Source: Phycicoccus avicenniae (GTDB lineage: Bacteria > Actinomycetota > Actinomycetes > Actinomycetales > Dermatophilaceae). From it: a stretch of 64,000 bases of DNA. How positions within the stretch are numbered: the first letter of the stretch is position 1; each line of letters opens with the position of its first letter. The stretch spans positions 31,969 through 95,968 of the forward strand of contig NZ_JAGSNF010000010.1 of NCBI RefSeq assembly GCF_018139485.1, read 5' to 3'. The notes below the pieces were generated by a model. It did no database searches. It saw only the letters and a list, made by a program, of their open reading frames with translations, and had not been told where the DNA came from. The translations under genes and the position numbers were made by a program. Positions 1 to 10,662 of the stretch are shown piece by piece.

Positions 1-678
1 ATGCACTACATGTTCAACCGGGTCGGCGGCCTCAAGGAGGACGTCCCGGCGGGCTGGCTCGGCCGGGTGTCCGGGGCCGTCGCCGCCGTCCGGCGCCGGC
101 TGCCGGACCTCGAGTCGATGCTCGTCGGCAACGAGATCCTCGAGGCCCGCACCCGCGGCGTCGGCGTCCTGGACCGCGACACCTGCCTCGCCTACGGCGT
201 GTCCGGCCCCATCGCCCGGGCCAGCGGCCTCGACCTCGACCTGCGCCGCGACGACCCCTACCTGGCCTACGGCGAGCTCTTCGCGCCCGGCGGCCCCGGA
301 CGCGTCGTCACGCGGAGCGCCGGTGACTGCCTCGCCCGGCTCGAGGTGCTCCTCGAGCAGGTCCACGTGAGCCTCGACCTCGCCGACGCCTGCCTCGACC
401 GGCTCCGCACCCTGCCGCCCGGCCCGGTGAACCAGCGGCTGCCGAAGGTGCTCAAGGTGCCCGAGGGCGAGCGGTACACCGCGACCGAGAACCCGCTCGG
501 GCTCAACGGCTACTACCTCGTCTCCCGCGGCGAGAAGACCCCGTGGCGGCTCAAGCTCCGCTCGGCGTCGTTCGGCAACGTCCAGGTCCTCTCGCAGGTG
601 CTGCCCGGCTGCGTCGTCGCCGACATGGTCGCGGTGCTCGGGTCGATGTTCTTCGTCGTCGGCGACGTCGACAAGTAG
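1..678 (+). CDS. nuoD: NuoD-like (49 kDa) NADH-quinone oxidoreductase subunit, 5' end outside window
   Basis: The 225 visible residues match the C-terminal half of the NuoD/49-kDa family: an N-terminal [14 protein letters not shown] segment, the [14 protein letters not shown] segment, the [11 protein letters not shown] segment, and the family-typical end ([12 protein letters not shown]). NuoD contributes to the quinone pocket of complex I on the cytoplasmic arm. Family members are usually about 400-440 residues, so the true start should lie upstream of base 1; the ATG at base 1 is only a window edge. No other nuo subunit follows; the next gene is a kinase. It may therefore be an orphan NuoD paralogue rather than part of a complete nuo operon, but the upstream side cannot be seen. 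Confidence 0.8.
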   Translation: MHYMFNRVGGLKEDVPAGWLGRVSGAVAAVRRRLPDLESMLVGNEILEARTRGVGVLDRDTCLAYGVSGPIARASGLDLDLRRDDPYLAYGELFAPGGPGRVVTRSAGDCLARLEVLLEQVHVSLDLADACLDRLRTLPPGPVNQRLPKVLKVPEGERYTATENPLGLNGYYLVSRGEKTPWRLKLRSASFGNVQVLSQVLPGCVVADMVAVLGSMFFVVGDVDK

Positions 679-694
679 GCCGCGAGGAGTCCCG

Positions 695-1390
695 GTGCGC
701 CTCTCCCCGTCGACGTGGCAGCAGCCCGTCCCGGCCGAGCGGACCACGCCCCGCACGGCGCTCCTCGACACGCTCGCCGCGGAGGTCACCGTCCGCCCCG
801 GGCGCCTCGTCGTCGCCGTCGACGGATCGACCGGCGCCGGCAAGACCTCCTTCGCCCACGAGCTGGGGCTCGCCCTCGAGCGGCACGGCCGGCCCGTGCT
901 GCGCGCGTGCCTCGACGACCACAAGCGCCCGTGGTCCGAGCGCCACCGCTACGACCGCACGTCCGGCGAGGGGTACTACCGCACCGCGACCGACCTCGAC
1001 CGGGTCCGTATGAGCCTCGTCGGCGCCTTCTGCGACGGACCCGACGTCGCCCTCTGCGGCATCGACCCGCTGACCCAGGTCGACCACCGCGAGGACCGCA
1101 CGGGGGTGGGGCCGGACGACGTGCTCGTCGTCGACGGCGTCTTCGTCCTGCGCCCGGAGCTGCGCGACCTGTGGGACGTCGTCGTCCGGCTCGTCGTCGA
1201 CCCCGACGTCGCCCTCGAGCGGGCGGTGGGGCGCGACACCGGTCGCGAGGGGTACGCCGAGGCCCGGACGCTGCACGTCGAGCGGTACGGCGCCGCCGAC
1301 ACGGTCTACCGCGCGGAGGCCGACCCCGACGCACGTGCCGACGTGCTCGTCGACAACACCGACCTCGACAGGCCGGTCCGGCTGCGCTGA
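695..1390 (+). CDS. Uridine kinase-like P-loop phosphotransferase
   Basis: This 231-residue protein carries a Walker A motif (DGSTGAGKTS, about residues 43-52) after a short leader, and a DDHKRPW segment and a VVDGVFVLRPEL strand as in the uridine kinase/phosphoribulokinase family. Such enzymes phosphorylate uridine or another small substrate in the cytoplasm. The GTG start is supported by a GAGGAG ribosome site 9 nt upstream. It follows the NuoD-like gene by 16 bp and its stop abuts the convergent DUF3180 gene with no spacer. The exact substrate cannot be read from the sequence; a nucleoside kinase or a general small-molecule kinase are both possible. Confidence 0.75.
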   Translation: MRLSPSTWQQPVPAERTTPRTALLDTLAAEVTVRPGRLVVAVDGSTGAGKTSFAHELGLALERHGRPVLRACLDDHKRPWSERHRYDRTSGEGYYRTATDLDRVRMSLVGAFCDGPDVALCGIDPLTQVDHREDRTGVGPDDVLVVDGVFVLRPELRDLWDVVVRLVVDPDVALERAVGRDTGREGYAEARTLHVERYGAADTVYRAEADPDARADVLVDNTDLDRPVRLR

Positions 1391-1876
1391 TCAGCGCCCG
1401 GTCGGCCGCTCGTCGAAGCGCGGGTCGTCCTCGTCCTCGTCGATGCGGCACCACGACTGCGCGACCATGCCGGCGACGGCGAGCAGTGCCGACGCGAGGA
1501 CCGCGGCCCCGAACGGCAGCAACCGGTCCCGGTTCGCGACGAGGTCGAGGTCGGTGAGCAGCTGGAGCAGGTGGCCGAGGTACCAGCCGGCCGCCGCCGC
1601 CCCGGTGAGCGCGGAGGCCTGGGCGAGGACGACGGTCCGGGCGGCCCGCAGCCCGTCGACCGCGGTCCGCCGTCCGCTCGCGAGGTGCCGCCGGACCGGG
1701 CGGGCGACCCAGAGGACGAGGCCGCCCATGACGACGAGCAGGAGGTCGGCCGGCCACGGCGGCACCGGCAGCAGGCTGCCCCCACGGGTGATGACCGTCG
1801 CGACGAGGAACCCGAGCACGAGGAGCACCCCCACGACGACGAGCAGGCCACGGACGGTCACGCCGTGGCGCATCAT
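1391..1876 (-). CDS. DUF3180 family membrane protein
   Basis: The 161-residue product shows four hydrophobic segments: two near the N-terminus (LLVVVGVLLVLGFLVATVI and ADLLLVVMGGLVLWVA) and two in the second half around AGWYLGHLL and LASALLAVAGMVA. It ends in an acidic cytoplasmic tail. The start is ATG at 1876, overlapping the TGA of folBK as ATGA. Position directly after the folate genes and in front of nothing else on this strand is the standard actinobacterial arrangement of DUF3180 proteins, whose function is unknown. A longer reading upstream to 2005 is arginine-rich shadow sequence and was rejected. Confidence 0.8.
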   Translation of the reverse strand: MMRHGVTVRGLLVVVGVLLVLGFLVATVITRGGSLLPVPPWPADLLLVVMGGLVLWVARPVRRHLASGRRTAVDGLRAARTVVLAQASALTGAAAAGWYLGHLLQLLTDLDLVANRDRLLPFGAAVLASALLAVAGMVAQSWCRIDEDEDDPRFDERPTGR

Positions 1877-2784
1877 CGCTCGTCCTCGGGGCGGGACGGA
1901 CCGCGGCGGACGATCCCGCCGGTGTCGACGCGCCGGACGAGGTCGGCGACCCGCACGACCTCGCCGGCGACCCGCAGGACCGCCTCGGCGTCGGCGTCGA
2001 GCCACGGCACGAGGACGAACCCGCGCTCGTGGGCGCGGGGGTGCGGCAGCGTGAGCACCGGGTCGTCCGAGACGACGTCGGTGTCGAAGACCGGGTCGCC
2101 GTACTGGACGACGTCGAGGTCGAGGGTGCGCGGCCCCCAGCGCACCTCGCGGACCCGGTCGTACTGGAGCTCGAGGGTCTGCAGCTGCTCGAGGACCGCG
2201 TTCGGGGAGTCGTGCGTGGTCCCGACGACGACGGCGTTGACGTACGTCGGCTGGCCGGCGGGCCCTCCGACCGGTGGGGTCTCGAAGATGTGCGAGGCCG
2301 CGGTGACCTGGAGCACCCCGAAGCCGTCGAGCTCCTCGACGACGTCCTCGACCGTCTCCTGCGGGCTCGTCCCGCCGCGGGCGAGGTTGGCCCCGATGGC
2401 GACGACGACGGGCACGGCCGGGCGCCGCCGGACCACCGTCACGGCGACGTCACCGAACGGCACCGGGACGGGCGCCTGCGGCTTGTGGACCGTGACGGCC
2501 ACCTCGTCGACCCGCAGGTCGCCGAGCACGTCCTGCGCGATGACGGTCGCGAGCCGCTCGATGAGGTCGTACGGCTCCCCCTCCACGCGGGCGACGACGC
2601 CCTGGGCGAGCGCCCCGTAGTCGACGGTGTCGACGAGGTCGTCGGTGCGGCCGGCCCGGGACAGGTCGAGCTCGAGGCGCAGGTCGACGACGAACTCCTG
2701 GCCGTCGCGCTTCTCGTGGTCGAAGACGCCGTGGTGGCCGGTGGCGCGCACGCCCTTGACCTCGATGACGTCGAGCTCCATCAC
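1873..2784 (-). CDS. folBK: Bifunctional dihydroneopterin aldolase / HPPK (FolB-FolK fusion)
   Basis: The 303-residue protein joins two folate enzymes. Residues about 1-120 are FolB-like (KGVRATGHHGVFDHEKRDGQ start, DTVDYGALA, EGEPYDLIERLA), converting dihydroneopterin to hydroxymethyl-dihydropterin. Residues about 128-280 are FolK-like (VVAIGANLARGG start, FETPPVGGPAGQPTYVNAVV, RWGPRTLDLDVVQYGD, LPHPRAHERGFVLVPW), adding pyrophosphate from ATP. The start is GTG at 2784 or the adjacent ATG at 2781; both overlap the folP stop. In mycobacteria folB and folK are separate genes; fusions are known in other actinobacteria. The order folE-folP-folBK on one strand with 4-bp overlaps indicates one transcript. 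Confidence 0.92.
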   Translation of the reverse strand: MMELDVIEVKGVRATGHHGVFDHEKRDGQEFVVDLRLELDLSRAGRTDDLVDTVDYGALAQGVVARVEGEPYDLIERLATVIAQDVLGDLRVDEVAVTVHKPQAPVPVPFGDVAVTVVRRRPAVPVVVAIGANLARGGTSPQETVEDVVEELDGFGVLQVTAASHIFETPPVGGPAGQPTYVNAVVVGTTHDSPNAVLEQLQTLELQYDRVREVRWGPRTLDLDVVQYGDPVFDTDVVSDDPVLTLPHPRAHERGFVLVPWLDADAEAVLRVAGEVVRVADLVRRVDTGGIVRRGPSRPEDER

Positions 2785-3617
2785 ACCCGCCCTCCGAGGG
2801 CCGCCGTGACGTCGAGGGCGTCGACCGCCCCGGCGACGTCGTGGACCCGGACGCCCCAGGCACCGTGCAGGGCGGCGTGCGACGTCGTCACGGCCGTCGC
2901 GACGTCGCGCTCGAGCGGGGCGCGCTCGTCGCCGTCGGCCCGTCCCACCCGGCCGAGGAAGGTCTTGCGGGAGGTCCCGACGAGCACCGGCAGCCCGAGC
3001 GCCACGACCTCGTCGAGGCGGCGCAGCAGCTCCCAGTTGTGCTCCGCGGTCTTGGCGAACCCGAACCCGGGGTCCAGGACGATCCGCTCCCGGGCCACCC
3101 CGGCGCCGACGAGCGCGTCCACACGCTCACCGAGGGCCCGGCAGACCTCGGCGACGACGTCGTCGTACACCGCGCGGGACTGCATGTCGCTCGCGTGCCC
3201 CCGCCAGTGCATCGCGACCACCGGCACACCGCGGTCGGCGACGAGCGGCACCATGTCGGGGTCGGCGAGACCGGCGGAGACGTCGTTGACGAGCGTCGCC
3301 CCGGCGTCGAGGGCCGCGGCGGCGACCCCCGCGCGCATCGTGTCGACGGACACCGGCCCGCCCTCGGCGAGCGCCTCGACCACCGGCAGCACCCGGCGCA
3401 GCTCCTCGGCCTCGCTCGGCCGCTCCGCGCCGGGTCGGGTCGACTCCCCGCCGACGTCGAGGACGTCGGCGCCGCGGGCTCGCAGGTCCCGTCCGTGGGC
3501 CACCGCGGCCTCGGGGGCGAACCACTCGCCGCCGTCGCTGAAGGAGTCGGGGGTGACGTTGACGACCCCCATGACGACCGGTCGTCCCGGCCGTCCCTGG
3601 GGCAGGGCCTGCGTCAC
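2781..3617 (-). CDS. folP: Dihydropteroate synthase
   Basis: The 278-residue protein condenses hydroxymethyl-dihydropterin pyrophosphate with p-aminobenzoate and is the sulfonamide target. Seen motifs are [15 protein letters not shown] near the N-terminus, [35 protein letters not shown] and GTSRKTFLG, all in family order. The GTG start at 3617 overlaps the folE stop as GTGA; the longer reading into folE has no DHPS homology. An alternative loop variant of the canonical sequence was not noticed. Spacing implies translational coupling with folE upstream and folBK downstream. Confidence 0.94.
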   Translation of the reverse strand: MTQALPQGRPGRPVVMGVVNVTPDSFSDGGEWFAPEAAVAHGRDLRARGADVLDVGGESTRPGAERPSEAEELRRVLPVVEALAEGGPVSVDTMRAGVAAAALDAGATLVNDVSAGLADPDMVPLVADRGVPVVAMHWRGHASDMQSRAVYDDVVAEVCRALGERVDALVGAGVARERIVLDPGFGFAKTAEHNWELLRRLDEVVALGLPVLVGTSRKTFLGRVGRADGDERAPLERDVATAVTTSHAALHGAWGVRVHDVAGAVDALDVTAALGGRV

Positions 3618-4240
3618 CGCTTGCCGCCGAGCAGCAGCGACATCGCCTCCGCCCGGGTGGCCGGGTCGCGCAGCTGGCCGCGGACGGCCGAGGTGATGGT
3701 GCGCGAGCCCGGCTTGTGGACCCCGCGCATCGACATGCACAGGTGCTCGGCCTCGAGGACGACGATGACGCCCTGGGCGTCGAGGTGCTCGACGAGGGCG
3801 TCCGCGACCTGGGTCGTGATCCGCTCCTGCACCTGCGGGCGCTTGGCGAAGACGTCGACGAGCCGCGCGAGCTTGGACAGCCCGGTGACCCGTCCGTCCT
3901 GGGCCGGGATGTACCCGATGTGGGCGACCCCGTGGAAGGGGAGCAGGTGGTGCTCGCACGTCGAGAAGACCTCGATGTCCCGGACGAGGATCAGCTCGTC
4001 GTGGTCGATCGGGAAGGTCGTCGACAGCACGTCGGCCGCGTTCTGCCCCATGCCGGAGTACAGCTCGGCGCACGCCCGGGCCACCCGTGCCGGCGTCTCG
4101 AGCAGGCCCTCACGGTCGGGGTCCTCCCCGACGGCGAGGAGCAGCTCACGGACGGCCGCCTCGGCGCGGGCGGTGTCGATGCGGTGCGCCCCCGAGGCGC
4201 TGGGCGTCGTCGTGTCCTCAGGAGGGGTCGACACGCCCAC
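3614..4240 (-). CDS. folE: GTP cyclohydrolase I
   Basis: The 208-residue enzyme opens GTP to dihydroneopterin triphosphate, the first folate step. Zinc-binding residues are visible in [12 protein letters not shown] and [11 protein letters not shown], and [22 protein letters not shown] is the core signature. The start is ambiguous: GTG at 4240 has GAGGTG 7 nt upstream, whereas GTG at 4234 has no such site, so 4240 was chosen. Both lie inside the 3' end of ftsH, with which the gene overlaps by 23 bp, so folE is probably co-transcribed with ftsH. The pterin made here could also serve PhhA encoded at 60.7 kb. Confidence 0.93.
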   Translation of the reverse strand: MGVSTPPEDTTTPSASGAHRIDTARAEAAVRELLLAVGEDPDREGLLETPARVARACAELYSGMGQNAADVLSTTFPIDHDELILVRDIEVFSTCEHHLLPFHGVAHIGYIPAQDGRVTGLSKLARLVDVFAKRPQVQERITTQVADALVEHLDAQGVIVVLEAEHLCMSMRGVHKPGSRTITSAVRGQLRDPATRAEAMSLLLGGKR

Positions 4241-6323
4241 CGTCCGGCACCTCGACGATCTCGGTGGGCGGGTTCTCGTCCGGCGTCGTCTTCGCCCCGA
4301 CCTGCGCCTGCCGGTCGATCGCGGCCTCGGTGGCCGGGTCGCCCGGGGTGACCGAGGCGCCGTTCGGCGCACCCGAGCCGTTGCGCTCGGCCATCGCGGC
4401 CTCCTCGGCCGGGGTGAGGACCGGAGGGATGTCCGACAGCGTCCGGTGCTCGCTCGACAGCCACGTCGGACGGTGCGGGCGCTTGACGACGTCGGAGAAG
4501 ATCTCGGCGAGCTCGGCCTGGTTCAGGGTCTCCTTCTCGAGCAGCTCGAGGACGAGCCGGTCGAGCACCGTGCGGTTGTCGTTGACGACGTGCCACGCCT
4601 CGTCGTGCGCGGAGTCGATGAGCCTGCGGACCTCCTCGTCGACGACGGAGGCGACCTGCTCGGAGTAGTCCCGCTCGTGGCCCATGTCGCGGCCGAGGAA
4701 CGGCTCCCCGCCCGAGGACCCGAGCTTGATGGCGCCGACCCGCTCGCTCATCCCGAACTCGGTCACCATCTTGCGAGCCATCGCCGTGGCCTTCTCGATG
4801 TCGTTCGCGGCGCCGGTCGTCGGGTCGTGGAAGATGATCTCCTCCGCGACGCGGCCCCCGAGGGCGTAGGCGAGCTGGTCGAGGATCTCGTTGCGGGTCG
4901 TCGAGTACTTGTCGTCGGTCGGCATGACCATCGTGTAGCCGAGGGCCCGCCCACGGGGCAGGATCGTCACCTTCGTCACGGGGTCGGTGTGGTTCATCCC
5001 GGCGGCGACGAGGGCGTGCCCGCCCTCGTGGTACGCGGTGATCTTCCGCTCCTGCGCCGACATGATGCGGGTGCGCTTCTGCGGCCCGGCGATGACCCGG
5101 TCGATCGCCTCGTCGAGGACCTCGTCGTCGATGAGCTTCTTGTCGGTGCGCGCCGTGAGGAGCGCCGCCTCGTTGAGGACGTTCGCCAGGTCGGCACCGG
5201 TCATGCCGGGCGTGCGTCGGGCGACGGCGAGCAGGTCGACACCCGCGGCCATCGGCTTGCCCTGGGCGTGCACCTCGAGGATGCGGTGCCGCCCGATCAT
5301 GTCCGGGTTCTCGACGGCGATCTGCCGGTCGAAGCGGCCCGGGCGCAGCAGCGCCGGGTCGAGGATGTCGGGACGGTTCGTCGCGGCGATGAGGATGACG
5401 TTCGTCTTGACGTCGAAGCCGTCCATCTCGACGAGCAGCTGGTTGAGGGTCTGCTCGCGCTCGTCGTGGCCGCCGCCCATGCCGGCGCCGCGGTGACGGC
5501 CGACGGCGTCGATCTCGTCGACGAAGACGATGGCGGGGGCGTTGGCCTTGGCCTGCTCGAAGAGGTCGCGGACGCGGGAGGCGCCGACACCGACGAACAT
5601 CTCGACGAAGTCCGAGCCGGAGATCGAGTAGAAGGGCACGCCCGCCTCACCGGCGACGGCCCGGGCGAGGAGGGTCTTGCCGGTACCGGGCTGGCCGTAG
5701 AGCAGGACGCCCTTGGGGATCTTCGCGCCGACGGCGAGGAACTTCGCCGGCTCGCGGAGGAAGTCGACGATCTCGTGCAGCTCCTCGGTGGCCTCGTCCG
5801 CTCCGGCGACGTCGCTGAACGTGACCTTCGGCATGTCCTTGCTCGCGAGCTTGGCCTTGGACTTGCCGAACTGCATGACGCGCGAGCCGCCGCCCTGCGC
5901 CTGGGTCATCAGGAACCAGAAGAGACCGACGAGCAGCAGCACCGGGAAGAAGCTGATGAAGATCGTCCAGAACGCACTGTCGCCCTCGCGCCGGTCGTTG
6001 TACCCGTCCGGCAGGTTCTCGTCGAGGGCCTCGACGAGGCGGTCGGCGCGGGCGTCGACGTACTCCGCGCGCACCTGGGTGGCGTCGCTGATGTTCGCGT
6101 CCTCGTCGCTGAAGGACTGGTCGTCGCGCAGGTCGAGGGTGATGACGTTGTCCGTCGTCATCTCCGCCTGCTCGACCGCCCCGTCGGCGATGAGCTGTTC
6201 GGCCTGCGAGGTGCGGATGGTCGTGTAGCCGTCGTTGTTGCCGACCGTGAAGACGAGCAGCACGAGAACGAGTGCGGTGAGCACCCAGAAGATCGGTGCC
6301 CGGAAGAGACGTTTGGCGTTCAT
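4218..6323 (-). CDS. ftsH: ATP-dependent zinc metalloprotease FtsH
   Basis: The 701-residue protein has two membrane segments (about 9-28 and 120-140) flanking an extracytoplasmic domain, then an AAA+ module with Walker A GQPGTGKT (210-217), Walker B VFVDEID and the second region of homology ([19 protein letters not shown]), and a zinc protease domain with HEGGH (432-436). It degrades membrane and unstable soluble proteins at the inner membrane. The tail after about residue 620 is a poorly conserved Pro/Gly/acidic extension ending in [10 protein letters not shown]. It sits between hpt and folE as in many actinobacteria. Confidence 0.97.
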   Translation of the reverse strand: MNAKRLFRAPIFWVLTALVLVLLVFTVGNNDGYTTIRTSQAEQLIADGAVEQAEMTTDNVITLDLRDDQSFSDEDANISDATQVRAEYVDARADRLVEALDENLPDGYNDRREGDSAFWTIFISFFPVLLLVGLFWFLMTQAQGGGSRVMQFGKSKAKLASKDMPKVTFSDVAGADEATEELHEIVDFLREPAKFLAVGAKIPKGVLLYGQPGTGKTLLARAVAGEAGVPFYSISGSDFVEMFVGVGASRVRDLFEQAKANAPAIVFVDEIDAVGRHRGAGMGGGHDEREQTLNQLLVEMDGFDVKTNVILIAATNRPDILDPALLRPGRFDRQIAVENPDMIGRHRILEVHAQGKPMAAGVDLLAVARRTPGMTGADLANVLNEAALLTARTDKKLIDDEVLDEAIDRVIAGPQKRTRIMSAQERKITAYHEGGHALVAAGMNHTDPVTKVTILPRGRALGYTMVMPTDDKYSTTRNEILDQLAYALGGRVAEEIIFHDPTTGAANDIEKATAMARKMVTEFGMSERVGAIKLGSSGGEPFLGRDMGHERDYSEQVASVVDEEVRRLIDSAHDEAWHVVNDNRTVLDRLVLELLEKETLNQAELAEIFSDVVKRPHRPTWLSSEHRTLSDIPPVLTPAEEAAMAERNGSGAPNGASVTPGDPATEAAIDRQAQVGAKTTPDENPPTEIVEVPDGGRVDPS

Positions 6324-6486
6324 GTGGCTGCGGAGCGCGTGCCCCGACCCTCCTGCTCGTTCGGGTGGTGACCGGGCGACCTCGCCTGCCCGGACCGGTA
6401 CACGCTAGCAACGAGCCCGTCCCCGCCCGTGTTCCTGCGGTGGACGCAGGTCCGGACGGTCGAGGCGGTCCCGCCGGTCGGCGCGC

Positions 6487-7038
<552 letters not shown>

Positions 7039-7072
7039 TGCGGCTCCTGGGTGGGGCGGGCGGGGGTCGGGG

Positions 7073-8065
7073 CTATTCAACCGGAGGCGGTGGGGTGGCC
7101 GACACCCGCCCGCCTCTCCGGGCGACCCGCAGGTCCCCGGGGACGTGGACGGGGCCCTGACCGCGCCACTGCGTCACGAGGCGGTCGCACGCGTCGACGT
7201 GCCGCGCGGACACCCGGCCGGCGGGGGCGCCGGCGGCGACGAGCAGCCGTCGCCAGACCCGGGTGCGCACGGCGGGCGGCAGCACGACGAGCGCGGCGAC
7301 CGGCCACGGCCCCGCCCCCAGCGGCGCGGCCGCCGCGTCGGCCTCGGCGTCGAGGTGGTCGGCGTCCACCCGGAGCAGGGCGGCGCTGCGGGCCAGCGCC
7401 GTGGACAGGCCCGGCCCGAGGTCGGTCTCGAGATCGGCGAGCGCCCGGCGCACCCGGACGCGGGCGAACGTGGGGTCCTCGTTCATCGGGTCCTCCCACA
7501 CCTCGAGGCCCTCGGCGCGGCAGGCGGCCCGGGTCTGCTCGCGGGCGAGGTCCAGCAGCGGGCGCCGGTAGCGGCCGCGGGCCGCGGGCATCCCCGCGAG
7601 GGAGCGGGCGCCGCTCCCCCGGACGAGCCCGAGGAGCACCTGCTCGGCCTGGTCGTCGCGGGTGTGGCCCAGCAGGACGAGGCGGGCACCGTCGCGGTCG
7701 GCCGCCTCGTCGAGCGCGGCGTAGCGGACGTGCCGGGCGGCCGACTCCAGCCCGTCGCCGGTGTCGACGACCTCGACCCGCGCGACGAGCACCGGCTCGA
7801 GCGCCAGCGCGCGCAGCCGCTCCCCGACCCTCGTGGCCACGGCTGCCGAGCCGTCCCCGAGCCCGTGGTCGACGACGACGGCCCCGACACGCAGCCCGGC
7901 CCTCTCCCCCTCGAACCGCGCGGCGTCGGCGAGCGCGGTCGAGTCCGCGCCTCCGCTGCACGCGACGAGGACGAGGTCGCCGGGGTCGCACTCCGCGAGG
8001 ACCGTGCGGACGGCGGAGCGCACCGCGGCCACCGCCGGGTGCGGTCGGCCCCAGGCCCGGGTCAT
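7073..8065 (-). CDS. tilS: tRNA(Ile)-lysidine synthase
   Basis: The 330-residue enzyme attaches lysine to C34 of the AUA-reading tRNA-Ile, using ATP. The PP-loop SGGADS (residues 37-42) and the LGHTRDDQAEQVLLGLVRGSG segment are seen. The protein is shorter than the E. coli enzyme and lacks its C-terminal domains, as is usual for actinobacteria. The ATG at 8065 is the most likely start; the in-frame extension upstream is inside the neighbouring gene. Its start lies 4 nt from the stop of the DUF2342 gene, consistent with one transcript. Confidence 0.93.
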   Translation of the reverse strand: MTRAWGRPHPAVAAVRSAVRTVLAECDPGDLVLVACSGGADSTALADAARFEGERAGLRVGAVVVDHGLGDGSAAVATRVGERLRALALEPVLVARVEVVDTGDGLESAARHVRYAALDEAADRDGARLVLLGHTRDDQAEQVLLGLVRGSGARSLAGMPAARGRYRRPLLDLAREQTRAACRAEGLEVWEDPMNEDPTFARVRVRRALADLETDLGPGLSTALARSAALLRVDADHLDAEADAAAAPLGAGPWPVAALVVLPPAVRTRVWRRLLVAAGAPAGRVSARHVDACDRLVTQWRGQGPVHVPGDLRVARRGGRVSATPPPPVE

Positions 8066-8069
8066 CGGC

Positions 8070-9110
8070 TCAGGCGTGGACGCGGCGGACCCAGGCCTTC
8101 GGGTCCGCGATCTCCCGCGGCTGCGGCAGGGTGTCGGGCGAGGTCCAGACGGCGTTGAACCCGTCGACCCCGACCTCTGCCTGGACACCGCGGACGAACT
8201 CCGCGCCGTCGCGGTACTGCCGCATCTTCGCCTCGAGCCCGAGGAGCCGGCGCAGCAGCCGGTCCGGGGCGCCGGCGCCCTTGCGCCGTTGGGTGAACTT
8301 CCGGCGGATGTCCTCGACGGACGGGATGTGCGCCGGCCCGACGTCGTCCATGACGACGTCGGCGTGCCCCTCGAGGAGGGACATGACGGCGGTGAGCCGG
8401 GCGAGCTGCTCGCGCTGCTCGGGGGTGACGAAGAGCTCGGTGATGCCGGTGCTGCCCTCCGCGAAGAGGTCCGGGAGCCGCTCGGTGACCCGGGAGGCGA
8501 TCTCCTGGAGCCGCTCCTGGTCGGGCGCGAGGTCGACGGCGAGGGTGCGCGCCTGGTCGACGAGGTGGTCGCGCAGCCACGGCGTCGCGGTGAACTGCAC
8601 CCGGTGGGTCTCCTCGTGCATGCAGACCCACCGGCGGAAGTCGGCCGGGTCGACGCCGAGGTCGCGGGCGACGGCCATGATGTTCGGGGCGACGAGGAGG
8701 AGCGCCGGGGTGCCCTGCGGGGCGATGTCGTACTGGCCGAGCACCTTGGTCGCCATGAAGCCGAGCATCGCGCCGGCCTCGGCGCCGGTGACCTTCCCGC
8801 CGAGCGCCTGCGCCGCCGGGCCCGGGGTCACGCCCCGCGAGCCGACGATGTGCTCGACGGCCGGCTCGAGCAGCGCGGCCATCGAGTCGACGTTGACGCC
8901 GATCCACGTCGCGCGGTCGACGACGAGCGCCTCGGGCGCCTCGGGCGGGGTCTGCATCCGCGCCGTCTCGGCGACGGGCTGACGCGCACCGCGGGCCGCC
9001 GCGCGGATGGCCTCGACCTCCGCCCGTGCCTCGGCCGGCGACACGACCGGCCCGGCCGGGACGAGCGCCCGGCCCGTCGTCTTCGCGAACTCCCAGTCGA
9101 CGTAAGCCAC
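8070..9110 (-). CDS. DUF2342 zinc-dependent metalloprotease-like protein
   Basis: The 346-residue protein has the zincin signature HEETH (within RWVCMHEETHRVQF) and the downstream SLLEGHADVVMDD segment, which together define the DUF2342/zincin-2 family, often labelled coenzyme F420 biosynthesis associated. The two His and the distal Glu could bind zinc. No signal peptide is visible, so it is probably cytoplasmic. The GTG start has AAGGTGGG upstream. Function of the family is not established; the F420 label comes from co-occurrence, and no F420 biosynthetic gene is in this window. Confidence 0.85.
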   Translation of the reverse strand: MAYVDWEFAKTTGRALVPAGPVVSPAEARAEVEAIRAAARGARQPVAETARMQTPPEAPEALVVDRATWIGVNVDSMAALLEPAVEHIVGSRGVTPGPAAQALGGKVTGAEAGAMLGFMATKVLGQYDIAPQGTPALLLVAPNIMAVARDLGVDPADFRRWVCMHEETHRVQFTATPWLRDHLVDQARTLAVDLAPDQERLQEIASRVTERLPDLFAEGSTGITELFVTPEQREQLARLTAVMSLLEGHADVVMDDVGPAHIPSVEDIRRKFTQRRKGAGAPDRLLRRLLGLEAKMRQYRDGAEFVRGVQAEVGVDGFNAVWTSPDTLPQPREIADPKAWVRRVHA

Positions 9111-9126
9111 GGGCCCACCTTCTCAT

Positions 9127-9145
9127 CCCCCGACGACGGCGGGGG
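9127..9145 (-). terminator. Small GC hairpin after the carboxypeptidase gene
   Basis: Six-base arms CCCCCG/CGGGGG enclose a 7-nt loop just downstream of the dacB stop on the minus strand. There is no T-run, so termination is only suggested by position. Confidence 0.3.
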
Positions 9146-9151
9146 TCCTCG

Positions 9152-10582
9152 TCACCGGCAGCCGCAGCGCGTCACGGCGGCGACGACCGCGTCGAGCGCC
9201 TCGCGGGCCCGCGCCGTGCCCTCGAAGGTCCGGGGGAAGCCCTCGCTCTGGACGACGACGACGAGCGGGCGGCCGTCCGTGGTGACGGTCGTCCCGGCGA
9301 GGGAGGACCCGGCCCGCAGGGTCCCCGTCTTGGCCCGCGGTACCCCGAGGACGTCCTCGTCGTCCTCGAAGCGCCCGGCGAGCGTCCCGGTGAGCCCGGA
9401 CACGGGCAGGTCGGCGATCACGAGGCGGAGCGGGTCCGACTCCCCCGTGACCGCCCGGACGAGGACGGCCGACAGGGTCGCGGGGCTCACGGCCTGGTCC
9501 GGGCTCAGCCCGCTCGCGTCGTGCAGGACCATCCCGTCGACGGGGACCGCGTCCGCCTCGAGCCGATCGCGGACGAACCGTGGGGTCGAGCGGGGGTCGC
9601 TCGTGTCCCGTCCGGCCGTCGCGGCGGCACGCCGGACGAGGGACTCGGTGAGGGCGTTGTCGCTGAGGTCGAGGGCCCGGTCGAGGAGGGCCGCGACCGT
9701 GGCGGACTCGACCCGGCCGACCTCGGTCGCGGCGTCCGGGGCGGGGCGGGTCCAGGTGTCCCGGAAGCGGAGCCGGGCGGTGACACCCTCGTCCGCGAGC
9801 CGGGCGACGAAGGCACGGGCGACCTCGGCCGGGGGGTCGGCGGCGGCCGGGTCGCCGACCGCCGCGCGCTGGGTCGCGAGGCCGGTCATCGCGACGGGCC
9901 CGGCGAACCCGTCCCGGACGTCGTTCGGGTTCCACGTCGGCGGGACGAGCGGGCCGGGGGCGAAGGACAGGTCGAGCCGCAGCCGGACGTCGGTGCGCTC
10001 GCCCAGGGCGTCCGCGACCTGCGCCGCGAGGTCGGCGAGCCCCGCGCGTCCGGCGACGGCGTCCTCGTCCCCCGCCCCGGGGTCGAGGAGGGTGTCGCCG
10101 GCCACGACGAGCACGAGGTCGCGCGCGCCGGGCGCCACGAGGACCGTCGTCGGGATCCGGGCGTCGAGGTCGAGGGTGTCGGCGACCGCCGTGGCCGCGA
10201 GCAGCTTGGCCGTCGAGGCGGGCACCCGGGGGATGTCGGCGTCGAGCCCGTAGAGCTGCTCGCCCGTGACGCCGTCACGGATGCTCACCCCCAGGTCGCG
10301 CTCGAGCGCCGGGTCGTCGGAGGCGGACGCGACCGCCTCCGCGAGGCCGTCGGCGGTGGGCACGGGGGCGTCGGCGCCGTCGGACGTGAGGAGGTCGCCG
10401 GGGTCGGCCGATGCCGGGAGGGCCCACGGCGGCGGGCTGCCGGTCGGGGTGGCGGTGGGCGCCGGGGCTGCGGTGTCGCGGGTCAGGACCCCGGGGACGA
10501 CGTCGTACACGTCGGCGGCCGCGTAGCCCCCCGCGGCGACGAGGAGGACGCCGGTCGCGGACGCGACCATGACACGTCTCAC
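9152..10582 (-). CDS. dacB: D-alanyl-D-alanine carboxypeptidase / endopeptidase, PBP4 family (S13)
   Basis: The 476-residue protein cleaves peptidoglycan stem peptides outside the membrane. The three penicillin-binding motifs are visible: SxxK in PASTAKL, SxN in LSDNALTE and KTG in AKTGTLRAG. The N-terminus has a short basic stretch and a hydrophobic segment ([18 protein letters not shown]) acting as signal or anchor, followed by a Pro/Thr-rich linker. The GTG start at 10582 has GGGAG 5 nt upstream; the further upstream reading has no support. It is divergent from ppa, with an 80-bp gap between start codons. Confidence 0.92.
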   Translation of the reverse strand: MRRVMVASATGVLLVAAGGYAAADVYDVVPGVLTRDTAAPAPTATPTGSPPPWALPASADPGDLLTSDGADAPVPTADGLAEAVASASDDPALERDLGVSIRDGVTGEQLYGLDADIPRVPASTAKLLAATAVADTLDLDARIPTTVLVAPGARDLVLVVAGDTLLDPGAGDEDAVAGRAGLADLAAQVADALGERTDVRLRLDLSFAPGPLVPPTWNPNDVRDGFAGPVAMTGLATQRAAVGDPAAADPPAEVARAFVARLADEGVTARLRFRDTWTRPAPDAATEVGRVESATVAALLDRALDLSDNALTESLVRRAAATAGRDTSDPRSTPRFVRDRLEADAVPVDGMVLHDASGLSPDQAVSPATLSAVLVRAVTGESDPLRLVIADLPVSGLTGTLAGRFEDDEDVLGVPRAKTGTLRAGSSLAGTTVTTDGRPLVVVVQSEGFPRTFEGTARAREALDAVVAAVTRCGCR

Positions 10583-10662
10583 CCCGGCTCCCTTCGTCGT
10601 CGTCGTGGTCGATGGGCCAGACTGTGCAGGGTAGGTCACAGGAGCAGAGGGAGCGGTCCACC

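Noticed and set aside
2841..6371. A 1176-codon plus-strand open frame opposite folP, folE and ftsH
   Set aside because: It has no family features and is rich in Arg, Val, Asp and Gly as expected for the antisense of GC-rich genes. The minus-strand genes have clear motifs.
7039..7080. TTG start for hpt at 7080
   Set aside because: It overlaps the tilS stop and adds a Pro-rich stretch; GTG at 7038 has AGGAG 5 nt upstream.
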